Below are positions 1 to 7,078 of a DNA stretch of 12,363 nt, in pieces; positions within the stretch are counted from its first letter, which is position 1, and every line of letters begins with the position of its first letter. This stretch comes from a bacterium (GTDB taxonomy: Bacteria; Omnitrophota; Gorgyraeia; Gygaellales; Profunditerraquicolaceae). The DNA lies in contig SCRK01000103.1 in the NCBI GenBank assembly GCA_004298075.1, forward strand, positions 1 through 12,363. The letters run 5' to 3'. Below the pieces are notes generated by a model, which worked only from the letters and a program-made list of their open reading frames with translations, was not told the origin of the DNA and ran no database searches. The position numbers and the translations under genes are program-made.

Positions 1-348
1 GCGCTTGAGGCAGAAGATATATTCGTCAACGTCGCAGGAGGCATAAAGATCGAGGACCCGGCAGCAGACCTGGCGGTCTGCGCGGTGATCGCTTCAAGTT
101 TCCGGGAGCAGGTGGTTATGCCGCAGGCTGTGGTTCTAGGGGAGGTTGGGCTTTCGGGTGAGATCAGGAGCATTTCCCAGGTACTTACTCGCATAAATGA
201 AGCGCAGAAGCTTGGGTTTAAACACTGCATATTGCCTAAGAACAGCTGCAGGAATTTAAAAACCGGTAATTCTGATATGGAGATAATCGGGGTATCCACT
301 CTGAAGGAAGCCCTGGATATTATTTTAGGCCAGGCAATAAAGAAATAG
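1..348 (+). CDS. radA: DNA repair protein RadA, C-terminal part (5' end outside window)
   Basis: The reading frame is open from base 1, so the gene starts upstream; 115 residues are visible, ending in TAG at 346-348. The visible part matches the C-terminal Lon-protease-like (LonC) domain of RadA/Sms: a segment with [19 protein letters not shown], then SSFREQ, then a [10 protein letters not shown] stretch, then [10 protein letters not shown], all characteristic of the family. RadA is a RecA-related ATPase that promotes branch migration during recombinational repair. Its zinc finger, Walker A and KNRFG motifs would lie upstream of the window and cannot be checked. The next gene begins 8 bases after the stop with a strong ribosome binding site, which suggests one operon. 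As in Bacillus, radA precedes a YacL-like gene, but no disA lies between them here. Confidence 0.93.
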   Translation, partial: ALEAEDIFVNVAGGIKIEDPAADLAVCAVIASSFREQVVMPQAVVLGEVGLSGEIRSISQVLTRINEAQKLGFKHCILPKNSCRNLKTGNSDMEIIGVSTLKEALDIILGQAIKK

Positions 349-356
349 GGGGAAAA

Positions 357-1337
357 ATGAATTTATTATTAGTGAGGCTTGTATTCATTCTAGGCAGTAT
401 GTTCATTGGTTTCCAGGCTTTGGCAGCAAACGGCTCAGGTTTAACAGGCATGTTCATCGGGCTTTTCGTCGCGCTGGTATTGATCATTTTAGAGGCGGGG
501 CTGCGTAAGGTTTCGGTAAAGGGTTTATCCAGCGCGGTATTTGGCCTGATCTTAGGTTTGATCATGGCTAAGCTCGTGGGAGACGCCTTTAGCCTTCTTG
601 CCATTGACCCTGCCAGCCTTTCCAGGATCCGGGTAGGACTGACCCTGGCTTTTTGTTACCTGGGGATGGTCATAGCCCTGCGCGGCAAGGATGAGTTTAA
701 TATCATCATTCCTTACGTGCGGCTACGCAGGCAGGACCAGGCAGGGGATGTGGTCCTTCTGGATACCAGCGTGATCATCGACGGCAGGATAGTGGATATC
801 TGTAAGACCAGGTTCCTGGGGGGTAAAGTGATCATCCCCAAATTCGTGCTCCGGGAACTCCAGCAGATCGCCGACTCTACCGACCCGATCAAGCGCCAAA
901 GAGGCAGAAGAGGTTTAGAAATACTCAATACCATCCAGAAGGAACCTGGGATGGATATATCCATACATGAGCAGGATTTTTCGGAGACCACGGAAGTTGA
1001 CGCGAAATTAGTTATGTTAGCAAAGTTGCTTGATGCCAAGATCCTGACCGTGGATTTTAACTTAAACCGGGTGGCCAGCATCCAGGGGATCAAGGTCTTA
1101 AATATCAATGAACTGGCCAACGCGTTAAAGCCGGTAGTTTTTCCCGGGGAACAGATGCACATCAAGTTGATCAAAGAAGGGAAAGAACATAATCAGGCGA
1201 TCGGCTACCTTGATGACGGCACGATGGTTGTGGTTGAAGACGCGCGCCGGCTCATCGGTCAGGATGTGCAGGTAGCGGTTACCTCGGTTTTACAAACCCA
1301 GGCCGGCAGGATGATCTTTACCAAACTTGAGAAGTAA
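357..1337 (+). CDS. Membrane-anchored PIN-TRAM domain protein (YacL-like putative ribonuclease)
   Basis: The protein has 326 residues. The N-terminal part is very hydrophobic, with about four predicted membrane segments near residues 3-24, 30-48, 57-82 and 93-109. A PIN domain follows at about 132-250, opening with [11 protein letters not shown]. Acidic residues D136, E167, D215 and D233 fit the metal-binding set of PIN nucleases. A TRAM domain covers about residues 262-324 ([20 protein letters not shown] and downstream), a fold that usually binds RNA. This four-helix-PIN-TRAM order is that of Bacillus YacL, found next to radA and ispD in many bacteria. The likely role is a membrane-tethered RNase, but its substrate is not known to me. 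The ATG at 357 is preceded by GGGGG at 348-352. The stop lies 4 bases before the chosen ispD start. Confidence 0.9.
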   Translation: MNLLLVRLVFILGSMFIGFQALAANGSGLTGMFIGLFVALVLIILEAGLRKVSVKGLSSAVFGLILGLIMAKLVGDAFSLLAIDPASLSRIRVGLTLAFCYLGMVIALRGKDEFNIIIPYVRLRRQDQAGDVVLLDTSVIIDGRIVDICKTRFLGGKVIIPKFVLRELQQIADSTDPIKRQRGRRGLEILNTIQKEPGMDISIHEQDFSETTEVDAKLVMLAKLLDAKILTVDFNLNRVASIQGIKVLNINELANALKPVVFPGEQMHIKLIKEGKEHNQAIGYLDDGTMVVVEDARRLIGQDVQVAVTSVLQTQAGRMIFTKLEK

Positions 1338-1341
1338 TATT

Positions 1342-2013
1342 ATGGTCAGTGCTATACTTTTGGCTGCCGGGCGCGGCAGGCGGCTTAATTCTTACGTATG
1401 CAAGCCGTTAGTAAAGGTAGGCGCAAGGCCGCTCGTATTTTATTCGCTGCGTACTTTAAACGCGCATCCGGCGATAGCCGAGATCGTCGTGGTAGTCAAC
1501 CGGGCCAACCGCAAGGCGATAGCGGATATTGTAAGCAAACATTCTTTCGGGAAGGTAAAAGCCTTGGTTCTGGGGGGCCTGCGCAGGCAGGATTCGGTGT
1601 ATAACGGCCTGCGAGCTGTCGAGGGGAAGAGCAAATTGGTTTTGATCCATGATTCTGCCCGGCCCTTTGTGGATCCTAGAAGCGTCACAAAAGTCATCCG
1701 GGAGGCTGGGATTTACGGCGCTGCAATATTGGCTGTAAAGCCCAGGGCTACCATTAAATCTTCTTGTCCGGACAACACTGTTGCTCAAACGTTCGACCGG
1801 GACAAACTCTGGGAGATCCAGACTCCCCAGGTTTTCAAAAAAGAAATTATCCTTGAGGCATTTAAGAAATATTCGCGTGAGCCGGTGACTGATGATGCCT
1901 CTTTGGTTGAGAGGTTAGGCAAAAGGGTAAAGATCGTTGAGGGAAGTTATAAGAATATCAAGATCACAACTAATGAGGACCTCTTGTGGGCAAAGAATAT
2001 AAAGCAGGCATAG
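1342..2013 (+). CDS. ispD: 2-C-methyl-D-erythritol 4-phosphate cytidylyltransferase
   Basis: IspD joins CTP and MEP to give CDP-ME, the third step of the cytosolic MEP isoprenoid pathway. The product has 223 residues, normal for the family. Visible motifs are the nucleotide-binding LLAAGRGRRLN near the start, then KPLVKVGARPL, GGLRRQDSVYNGL, the metal/substrate motif LIHDSARPFV, WEIQTPQVF, and VTDDASLVE near the end. An upstream in-frame TTG at 1327 would add five residues and overlap the PIN-TRAM gene. I prefer ATG 1342 because the conserved fold begins right after it (MVSAILLAAG). The ribosome binding site is weak (GAGAAG about 1329-1334), so translation may be coupled to the upstream gene. 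The 3' end overlaps ispF by 28 bases, and the two enzymes act two steps apart in the same pathway. Confidence 0.96.
   Translation: MVSAILLAAGRGRRLNSYVCKPLVKVGARPLVFYSLRTLNAHPAIAEIVVVVNRANRKAIADIVSKHSFGKVKALVLGGLRRQDSVYNGLRAVEGKSKLVLIHDSARPFVDPRSVTKVIREAGIYGAAILAVKPRATIKSSCPDNTVAQTFDRDKLWEIQTPQVFKKEIILEAFKKYSREPVTDDASLVERLGKRVKIVEGSYKNIKITTNEDLLWAKNIKQA
1975..1979 (+). promoter_or_regulatory. Ribosome binding site of ispF inside the end of ispD
   Basis: GAGGA lies 6 bases upstream of a GTG at 1986. There is no ATG in this frame before the conserved GIGYDIH motif. This Shine-Dalgarno match therefore decides the GTG start, and ispF initiates within ispD. Confidence 0.7.
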
Positions 2014-2474
2014 GTTATGATATTCACCGCCTGGTTGAGGGAAGAAAGTTATTTTTAGGCGGGGTAGAGATACCTTTTCCATTAGGCCTGCTTGGGCATT
2101 CCGACGGTGACGCGCTGATGCACGCCCTCTGTGACGCTTTATTAGGGGCTTTGGCGCTAGGCGATATCGGAGAGCATTTTCCCGATACGGATCCCCAGTA
2201 CAAAGGGATCGCCGGCAGCCTGCTGTTAAAGAGGGTCAAAACACTGGTAGATAGAAGCGGTTACAAGATAAACAATATTGATATCGTGATCATCGCTCAG
2301 GAACCGGCCCTTACCCCTTTTAAGAAACAGATGAAAGAAAATATTTGCGGAATTTTGGGCATTGAGCATGATCGCGCAAATATCAAGGCCAAGACAAATG
2401 AGGGTCTGGGTGCAGTAGGCAATAAAGAAGCGATCGCTGCTTACGCGCTTGTTTCCTTAGTTAAGGGAGGTTAG
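1986..2474 (+). CDS. ispF: 2-C-methyl-D-erythritol 2,4-cyclodiphosphate synthase
   Basis: IspF cyclises CDP-ME 2-phosphate to MEcPP with release of CMP in the MEP pathway, acting as a trimer. The 162-residue length is typical. The hallmark motifs are present: GYDIHRL with zinc ligands D12 and H14, [19 protein letters not shown] with H38 and the third zinc ligand H46, [11 protein letters not shown], and the C-terminal [13 protein letters not shown]. The start is GTG at 1986, within the end of ispD (28-base overlap), supported by the GAGGA at 1975-1979. The overlap implies translational coupling with ispD. IspE, which catalyses the intervening kinase step, is not in the window. The stop is followed after one base by the ATG of cysE. 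Confidence 0.97.
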   Translation: MGKEYKAGIGYDIHRLVEGRKLFLGGVEIPFPLGLLGHSDGDALMHALCDALLGALALGDIGEHFPDTDPQYKGIAGSLLLKRVKTLVDRSGYKINNIDIVIIAQEPALTPFKKQMKENICGILGIEHDRANIKAKTNEGLGAVGNKEAIAAYALVSLVKGG

Positions 2475-2475
2475 A

Positions 2476-3162
2476 ATGGTTTATCTTATCGATATATTAA
2501 TTATATTAGCCGGTCTTGCTGTGATAAAGATCGCCCTGATCTCTATTATTTTTTATGGGGATATCCGGGCAGCGCAGAGAAGGGATCCGGCGGCTAAGAG
2601 CTTCCTGGAGGTAGTGCTGCTTTATCAGGGGCTGCATGCTTTGGTTGTTTTCCGCCTGGCCCACATTTTTTACAGTATGCATTTGTTTTTCCTCGCCCGG
2701 TTCTTATCGCAAGGGGCGCGTTTCTTTACCGGGATCGAGATACATCCGGGTGCGCGGATCGGCAGGCGTTTTTTTGTTGACCATGGTATGGGTGTGGTTG
2801 TCGGCGAAACCTCCATCATCGGCGATGATGTCCTGCTTTACCAGGGGGTGACCCTGGGAGGGACCGGGATCGTTACGGGCAAGCGCCACCCTACTATCGG
2901 CAATAATGTGGTCATCGGGGCGGGGGCAAAGGTTTTAGGCAATATCAGCGTTGGGGATAATTCATATATCGGCTCAAACGCGGTGGTGATCAAGGATGTC
3001 CCGCCGAATTCCACGGTAGTGGGCGTGCCGGGCAGGATCACCAGGCAGGACGGCAAGAAGATAGACGTAAGCCTGGATCACGCCCATGTATTGGACCCGA
3101 TCAACCAGGCGATCGAAGAGCTGCAGTCCAGGCTCGATAAATTAGAGCACAAATCAACCTAG
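2476..3162 (+). CDS. cysE: Serine O-acetyltransferase (EpsC/CysE type)
   Basis: The enzyme transfers acetyl from acetyl-CoA to L-serine, giving O-acetylserine, the first dedicated step of cysteine synthesis. The 228-residue protein has hexapeptide repeats of a left-handed beta-helix (about 85-190), with the signature [19 protein letters not shown] and [13 protein letters not shown]103 corresponds to the catalytic histidine. The residue at the E. coli Asp143 position is Glu (E88), as in the short Gram-positive-type enzymes. Residues 2-26 are strongly hydrophobic and precede [13 protein letters not shown], where the family normally begins, so this copy may be membrane-associated. A short amphipathic, possibly coiled-coil tail ends the protein (about 207-226). 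The ATG at 2476 follows GGGAGG closely. The adjacent cysS uses cysteine, so the pairing is functionally coherent and also occurs in Bacillus. Confidence 0.93.
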   Translation: MVYLIDILIILAGLAVIKIALISIIFYGDIRAAQRRDPAAKSFLEVVLLYQGLHALVVFRLAHIFYSMHLFFLARFLSQGARFFTGIEIHPGARIGRRFFVDHGMGVVVGETSIIGDDVLLYQGVTLGGTGIVTGKRHPTIGNNVVIGAGAKVLGNISVGDNSYIGSNAVVIKDVPPNSTVVGVPGRITRQDGKKIDVSLDHAHVLDPINQAIEELQSRLDKLEHKST

Positions 3163-3168
3163 GGTAGC

Positions 3169-4593
3169 ATGCCCATTCTTATATATAACTCCCTTTCCCG
3201 GAAAAAAGAGGAATTTAAACCTTTACAGCCGCGACAGATCAAGATGTATGTCTGCGGCCCTACGGTTTATGATCAGCCGCATATCGGCCATGCCCGCAGC
3301 GCCTATATCTTTGATGTCATCCGCCGATACCTTATATACAAATATAGGGATTATAAATTTACTTTTGTGCGTAATGTGACTGATGTTGACGATAAGATCA
3401 TTCAAAAAGCAAAAGAGGAATATAAAGGTGAAGATCTAAATAGCGCGGTTCAGAAGGTAGCCAAGAAATACCTCGATGCTTATCATGAAGATATGCGGCA
3501 ATTGGGCATCCTGGATCCGGATGTAGAGCCCAAGGCAACAGAATACATCCCGGCGATGCAGAAGTTTATTCAGGAGTTGATCAAACGCGATGCTGCCTAT
3601 GTTTCCGGAGGGGATGTGTATTTTGATATCAGAAAAGCCAAAGATTACGGGAAGCTATCCCATCAGGCAATAGAGAAAATGGAGGCAGGGGCAAGAGTAG
3701 CCGCGGGTGAAAAAAAGAAAGATCCGCTTGATTTTGCTTTGTGGAAGTCGGCGAAAGAAAATGAGCCTTCCTGGGACAGTCCATGGGGAAAGGGCAGGCC
3801 CGGTTGGCACATCGAGTGTTCTGTAATGAGCTCGGATATCCTGGGGGATGAGTTCGATATCCACGGGGGCGGCCTTGACCTTATTTTCCCCCATCATGAG
3901 AACGAAATAGCCCAATCCGAAGGCGCGGGCAAGAAATTCGCCCGCTATTGGATCCACCACGGCCTGCTGACCATTAACGGCCAGAAGATGTCCAAATCGC
4001 TGGGTAATTTCATCACTGTAAAAGGTTTTATAGAAAGATATAAATACCCGGATCTGTTAAAATTATTGTTCCTTTCAACTCACTATCTGCATCCCGTTGA
4101 TTATACGGAAGAAAAAATCAAGGAAGCAAAAGAGGCCTTAGAGAGGATCTCGATTTTGTGGGGAAAGATCAATGGAACCGCGGAAAGGAAGGTTGCCAAT
4201 AATATCCCCGATGAACTGGAAGCCGTAAAAAATAAATTTGTCGCCGCCATGGATGATGATTTTAATACTCCCCAAGGGCTGGCAGCCATTTTTGAATTGG
4301 TGAACATTACTAATAAGAACTTGAGTAATAAGGATTTTGTGTCCGTTTCTAGGGAAATGTTAATGGAATTGACAAAGCTATTTGGCCTAGGTTTAAGCGT
4401 CACCGTTACGCCGGAACCGCTTGCTCTTCAGTCGGGTTTGCATGACGAGATCAAGATATTGATTAAACAGAGAGAAGAAGCCAGGAAGGTGAAAGATTTC
4501 AAAAAATCCGATTCTATCAGAAAAGAATTAGAAGAACAAGGTATTATCTTAGAGGATACTAAGGAAGGCACAGCCTGGCGGAGAAAGTTGTAA
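3169..4593 (+). CDS. cysS: Cysteinyl-tRNA synthetase
   Basis: This class I aminoacyl-tRNA synthetase charges tRNA-Cys in the cytosol. It has 474 residues, close to the usual 460-480. Visible are MYVCGPTVYD with zinc ligand C29, the HIGH motif at 38-41, the remaining zinc ligands C217, H242 and E246 in HIECS and FPHHENEIAQSEG, and KMSKS at 273-277. The C-terminal DALR-like helical domain and the REEARKVKDFKKSDSIR segment near the end are also typical, so the protein looks complete. The ATG at 3169 has AGGG at 3161-3164, only 4 bases upstream, overlapping the cysE stop. In Bacillus cysS is followed by mrnC; here it is followed by a 181-base non-coding gap and then tmk. Confidence 0.98.
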   Translation: MPILIYNSLSRKKEEFKPLQPRQIKMYVCGPTVYDQPHIGHARSAYIFDVIRRYLIYKYRDYKFTFVRNVTDVDDKIIQKAKEEYKGEDLNSAVQKVAKKYLDAYHEDMRQLGILDPDVEPKATEYIPAMQKFIQELIKRDAAYVSGGDVYFDIRKAKDYGKLSHQAIEKMEAGARVAAGEKKKDPLDFALWKSAKENEPSWDSPWGKGRPGWHIECSVMSSDILGDEFDIHGGGLDLIFPHHENEIAQSEGAGKKFARYWIHHGLLTINGQKMSKSLGNFITVKGFIERYKYPDLLKLLFLSTHYLHPVDYTEEKIKEAKEALERISILWGKINGTAERKVANNIPDELEAVKNKFVAAMDDDFNTPQGLAAIFELVNITNKNLSNKDFVSVSREMLMELTKLFGLGLSVTVTPEPLALQSGLHDEIKILIKQREEARKVKDFKKSDSIRKELEEQGIILEDTKEGTAWRRKL

Positions 4594-4774
4594 CATTCAG
4601 CGGATGGCGAGGGTTGGCTTGAGCAGCATCTCAAAATTTGAGCGGGCACGGTTGCCTGGCTAAAAACGAAGTAGGCAGAGCGAAAATTTTGCCGAAGCGC
4701 CGCGAGCCACGCTGGGGCGAGCAAGCGGTGCTGCGAAAGGCAAGCCTCGGCAGCCGCGAAAAGGATAGATTGAT
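4594..4774 (+). other. Non-coding gap with nested inverted repeats (candidate structured RNA or dispersed repeat)
   Basis: This is the only sizeable gap in the operon-like run from 1 to 10446. I see no convincing gene in it; the longest plausible peptide (ATG 4604) is 19 codons. Complementary segments are properly nested. GGCTTG (4616-4621) matches CAAGCC (4741-4746), GCAGC (4623-4627) matches GCTGC (4730-4734), CAAAATTT (4632-4639) matches AAATTTTG (4684-4691), and TGCCT (4653-4657) matches AGGCA (4673-4677). An alternative local hairpin pairs 4730-4736 with 4747-4754 (one bulged G). It ends 6 bases before the tmk ribosome binding site AAGGA (4761-4765). The composition differs from the flanking genes. 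It could be a leader RNA of the tmk operon or a repeat-type insertion; the sequence alone does not decide. Confidence 0.4.
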
Positions 4775-5380
4775 ATGAAAGGCAAATTCATCACATTTGA
4801 AGGTTCCGAGGGCTGCGGCAAGAGCACGCAGTCTGAAATGCTCTTTGGCTACCTTAAGTCAAAGGGATTGAAGGTAATTTACCTGCGCGAGCCCGGCGGA
4901 GTCAAGCTAAGCGAGAAGATAAGGGAGATATTGCTGGATACAAAAAGTATAATTTCTCCCGAAGCCGAGACCCTGCTTTACATGGCTAGCCGCGCTCAGG
5001 TAGTTGAAGAGGTGATCAAGCCTGCCCTTAAATCCGGGCATACAGTTATCTGCGACAGGTTCCTGGATTCAACCATTGCTTACCAGGGATTTGGCCTGGG
5101 CGTAGATATAAAACTGATCGAGTGCGTCGGCAATTTTGTCACCCAGGGCATAAGACCGGACCTGACCATATTCCTGGACCTGCCGGTTAAAAAGGGGCTT
5201 GAGCACAGGCATAACTGTAAGGACCGTATTGAATGCCGTTCATTCAATTATCATCTGCGCGTCAGAAATGGTTACCTGAAGCTTGCTCATCAGGAGCCGC
5301 GGAGGATCAAGATAGTTAAGGTCGCCGAGGATAAATGCAAGACCCAAGGTATGATAAGGGAGATCGTTAATGCGCTTTAG
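4775..5380 (+). CDS. tmk: Thymidylate kinase
   Basis: Tmk phosphorylates dTMP to dTDP with ATP, an essential step of dTTP synthesis. The product has 201 residues, a normal length. The P-loop GSEGCGKST is at 10-18, LREPGG at about 37-42, the substrate-binding DRF/S segment at 94-99 (CDRFLDST), and the TIFLDLPV strand at about 131-138. The LID-like region and the family's C-terminal FNYHLRVRNGYLKLA follow. The ATG at 4775 has AAGGA at 4761-4765, 9 bases upstream. The 3' end overlaps holB by 11 bases, the usual tmk-holB pairing. In Bacillus yaaQ and yaaR separate these two genes; they are absent here. Confidence 0.96.
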   Translation: MKGKFITFEGSEGCGKSTQSEMLFGYLKSKGLKVIYLREPGGVKLSEKIREILLDTKSIISPEAETLLYMASRAQVVEEVIKPALKSGHTVICDRFLDSTIAYQGFGLGVDIKLIECVGNFVTQGIRPDLTIFLDLPVKKGLEHRHNCKDRIECRSFNYHLRVRNGYLKLAHQEPRRIKIVKVAEDKCKTQGMIREIVNAL

Positions 5381-6284
5381 CGGATGTGTTGGCCACGATA
5401 AGCCGATAAGCATCATCAACAGCTTCATAGAGAGCAACCGTTTATCCGGCGCTTATATTTTTAGCGGACCGGAGGGGATCGGAAAAAAGGTGGTTGCCAG
5501 GATGATCGCCCAGGAGTTGAATGGCGCTAGCGAAGGCCGGGAGCATCCTGACCTGCACATTATTGAAAGCGGTAATTCCCAAATAAAGATAGAAGATATC
5601 CGCGCCATGCAGCACCAGGCCTCCTTACGGCCCTATGAAGGGAAAATGAATATCTTTATCATCGATAACGCGCACCGCCTCAATCCCGAGGCGGCAAATT
5701 CCCTGCTTAAACTGCTTGAAGAGCCGCCCCGCGACTGCCTCTTCATTCTGGTTACCCATAAGCCGCAGAGTATTTTTAAGACGGTATTATCGCGCTGCAA
5801 GACTATTAAATTTTCTCCTTTACCCAGGGCTGATTTAGAGTCATTCTTGATCAGCGAGCATTCCCTTGACAGGCAGTCAGCGCATTTTCTTGCTTATTAC
5901 GCCGAAGGCAGGCTGGGCCTGGCTTTGAAATTAAAGGACTCCGGTTTAGCGGGGGAAAAGAACAGGATGCTTGATTCTTTCCTGCTTCCCGAGGGCGCCT
6001 CAGACCGGGACCGGGCGCCCCAGAATAAAGAAGAGATACGCGCTTTTTTAAACATCCTTGCCTCATGGTTCAGGGATATATACCTGCTTAAGTCCGGGTT
6101 AGGGCAAAGAGAGGCGATCCACGCGGACAGGGAGAGCGATCTGCTCAAGCTATCGCGTAAATTTTCCTTTAAACAGCTCGATGATATCGTAACCTGCATC
6201 TCGGAAAGCTTTATGTACCTGGATAATAATATCAATACTAAATTACTTTTACATAACCTGGGAGCGCAGCTATGGACGGCATGA
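5370..6284 (+). CDS. holB: DNA polymerase III delta' subunit (clamp-loader, HolB)
   Basis: The product is a 304-residue AAA+ protein that would act in the replication clamp loader. It has a degenerate Walker A (GPEGIGKK, 33-40), a Walker B-like FIIDNAHRL (about 96-104), LLKLLEEPP (112-120) and the SRC motif (141-143) carrying the family's trans-acting arginine. GKK in place of GKS/T suggests weak or no ATP binding, as is common for delta'. The four cysteines that form a zinc site between Walker A and B in many homologues are absent: the equivalent stretch is QELNGASEGREHPD. The ATG at 5370 lies inside the end of tmk. The gene overlaps ricT by 13 bases. The position between tmk and ricT supports delta' rather than the related DnaX subunit. 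Confidence 0.93.
   Translation: MRFSGCVGHDKPISIINSFIESNRLSGAYIFSGPEGIGKKVVARMIAQELNGASEGREHPDLHIIESGNSQIKIEDIRAMQHQASLRPYEGKMNIFIIDNAHRLNPEAANSLLKLLEEPPRDCLFILVTHKPQSIFKTVLSRCKTIKFSPLPRADLESFLISEHSLDRQSAHFLAYYAEGRLGLALKLKDSGLAGEKNRMLDSFLLPEGASDRDRAPQNKEEIRAFLNILASWFRDIYLLKSGLGQREAIHADRESDLLKLSRKFSFKQLDDIVTCISESFMYLDNNINTKLLLHNLGAQLWTA
6260..6264 (+). promoter_or_regulatory. Ribosome binding site selecting the ricT start
   Basis: GGGAG stands 7 bases before ATG 6272 and 16 bases before the second in-frame ATG at 6281. The spacing favours the first start, which overlaps the end of holB by 13 bases. Confidence 0.55.
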
Positions 6285-7078
6285 TCCGTGTGCAACTAAG
6301 AGATTCAGGGGCAACGCAATTTTATCAGGCGGGCAACTTGACTCTGAAGGAGGGGGATTGCGTGATCGTTGAACATGACCGCGGCCTGGATTACGGAGTG
6401 GTTGTGCAGCCGGCTTGCGGCCGTTCCTGCCCTAAGGCCGATCCCAAGGAGGCGCCAAAAAGAATAATCCGCCTGGCCAGAGATAGCGACCTAAAACAGA
6501 TAGAGGATAACCGCGCCAGGGGTAAAGAAGCATTCAACGCCTGCCTTAAGAAGATCGCCGAGCATAAGCTGGATATGAAACTGGTCAAGGCAGAGTACTC
6601 CTTTGACCGCTCCAAGATATTATTTTATTTTACCTCTGACGGCAGGGTGGATTTCCGCAATTTGGTCAAAGACCTGGCAAAGATATTCAAAGCGCGCATT
6701 GAATTAAGGCAGATCGGGGTCAGGGATGAAGCCAGGCTTTTCGGCGGTTATGGTTCATGCGGCAGGGAGCTTTGCTGCAAGAAATTCCTGAAGGATTTTG
6801 AGCCGGTGACCATCAAAATGGCCAAGGAGGAAGGCCTGCCATTAAACCCCCCGAAGATATCCGGATTATGCGGCAGGCTTATGTGCTGTCTTTCTTACGA
6901 ATACGAAACTTATAGGATCCTATCCAAAGGCCTTCCCCGCGAGGGAGAACATGTTAATACGCCGACCGCCAAGGGAAAGGTTTTTAGCGTCAATGTTTTT
7001 AAGCGCATGGTCACTGTGCAGCTTGAAGACGGCACGCTTGTTGAGGTAAGCTACAAGGAAAAAGAGCATGGCAAATAA
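6272..7078 (+). CDS. ricT: PSP1-domain protein, RicT/YaaT family
   Basis: The product has 268 residues with the PSP1 domain conserved next to holB in many bacteria. Hallmarks are an N-terminal beta-rich part ending in GLDYGVVV, then VKAEYSFDRSKILFYFTSDG (about 105-124), RQIGVRDEARLFGG, and two cysteine-rich motifs, YGSCGRELCCKKF (C163, C168, C169) and GLCGRLMCCLSYEY (C200, C205, C206). In Bacillus subtilis RicT works with RicA and RicF in an iron-sulfur complex that modulates RNase Y processing, sporulation and competence. No ricA or ricF homologue is visible here, so that role is not established for this organism. Extra cysteines (C49, C53) lie in the N-terminal half. The 3' end overlaps metG by 11 bases. 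Confidence 0.92.
   Translation: MDGMIRVQLRDSGATQFYQAGNLTLKEGDCVIVEHDRGLDYGVVVQPACGRSCPKADPKEAPKRIIRLARDSDLKQIEDNRARGKEAFNACLKKIAEHKLDMKLVKAEYSFDRSKILFYFTSDGRVDFRNLVKDLAKIFKARIELRQIGVRDEARLFGGYGSCGRELCCKKFLKDFEPVTIKMAKEEGLPLNPPKISGLCGRLMCCLSYEYETYRILSKGLPREGEHVNTPTAKGKVFSVNVFKRMVTVQLEDGTLVEVSYKEKEHGK

Noticed and set aside
713..1174. 153-codon open frame on the minus strand
   Set aside because: It lies opposite the PIN-TRAM gene, which has clear family motifs; the antisense translation shows no recognisable domain.
1327..1341. TTG start adding five residues to IspD
   Set aside because: It overlaps the preceding gene, and the conserved IspD fold begins directly after ATG 1342.
4604..4663. 19-codon peptide frame in the cysS-tmk gap
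   Set aside because: It is very short, has no ribosome binding site, and the same bases take part in the inverted repeats; compositional chance is more likely.
5897..6295. 132-codon open frame on the minus strand
   Set aside because: It overlaps holB and the start of ricT, with no recognisable protein features.
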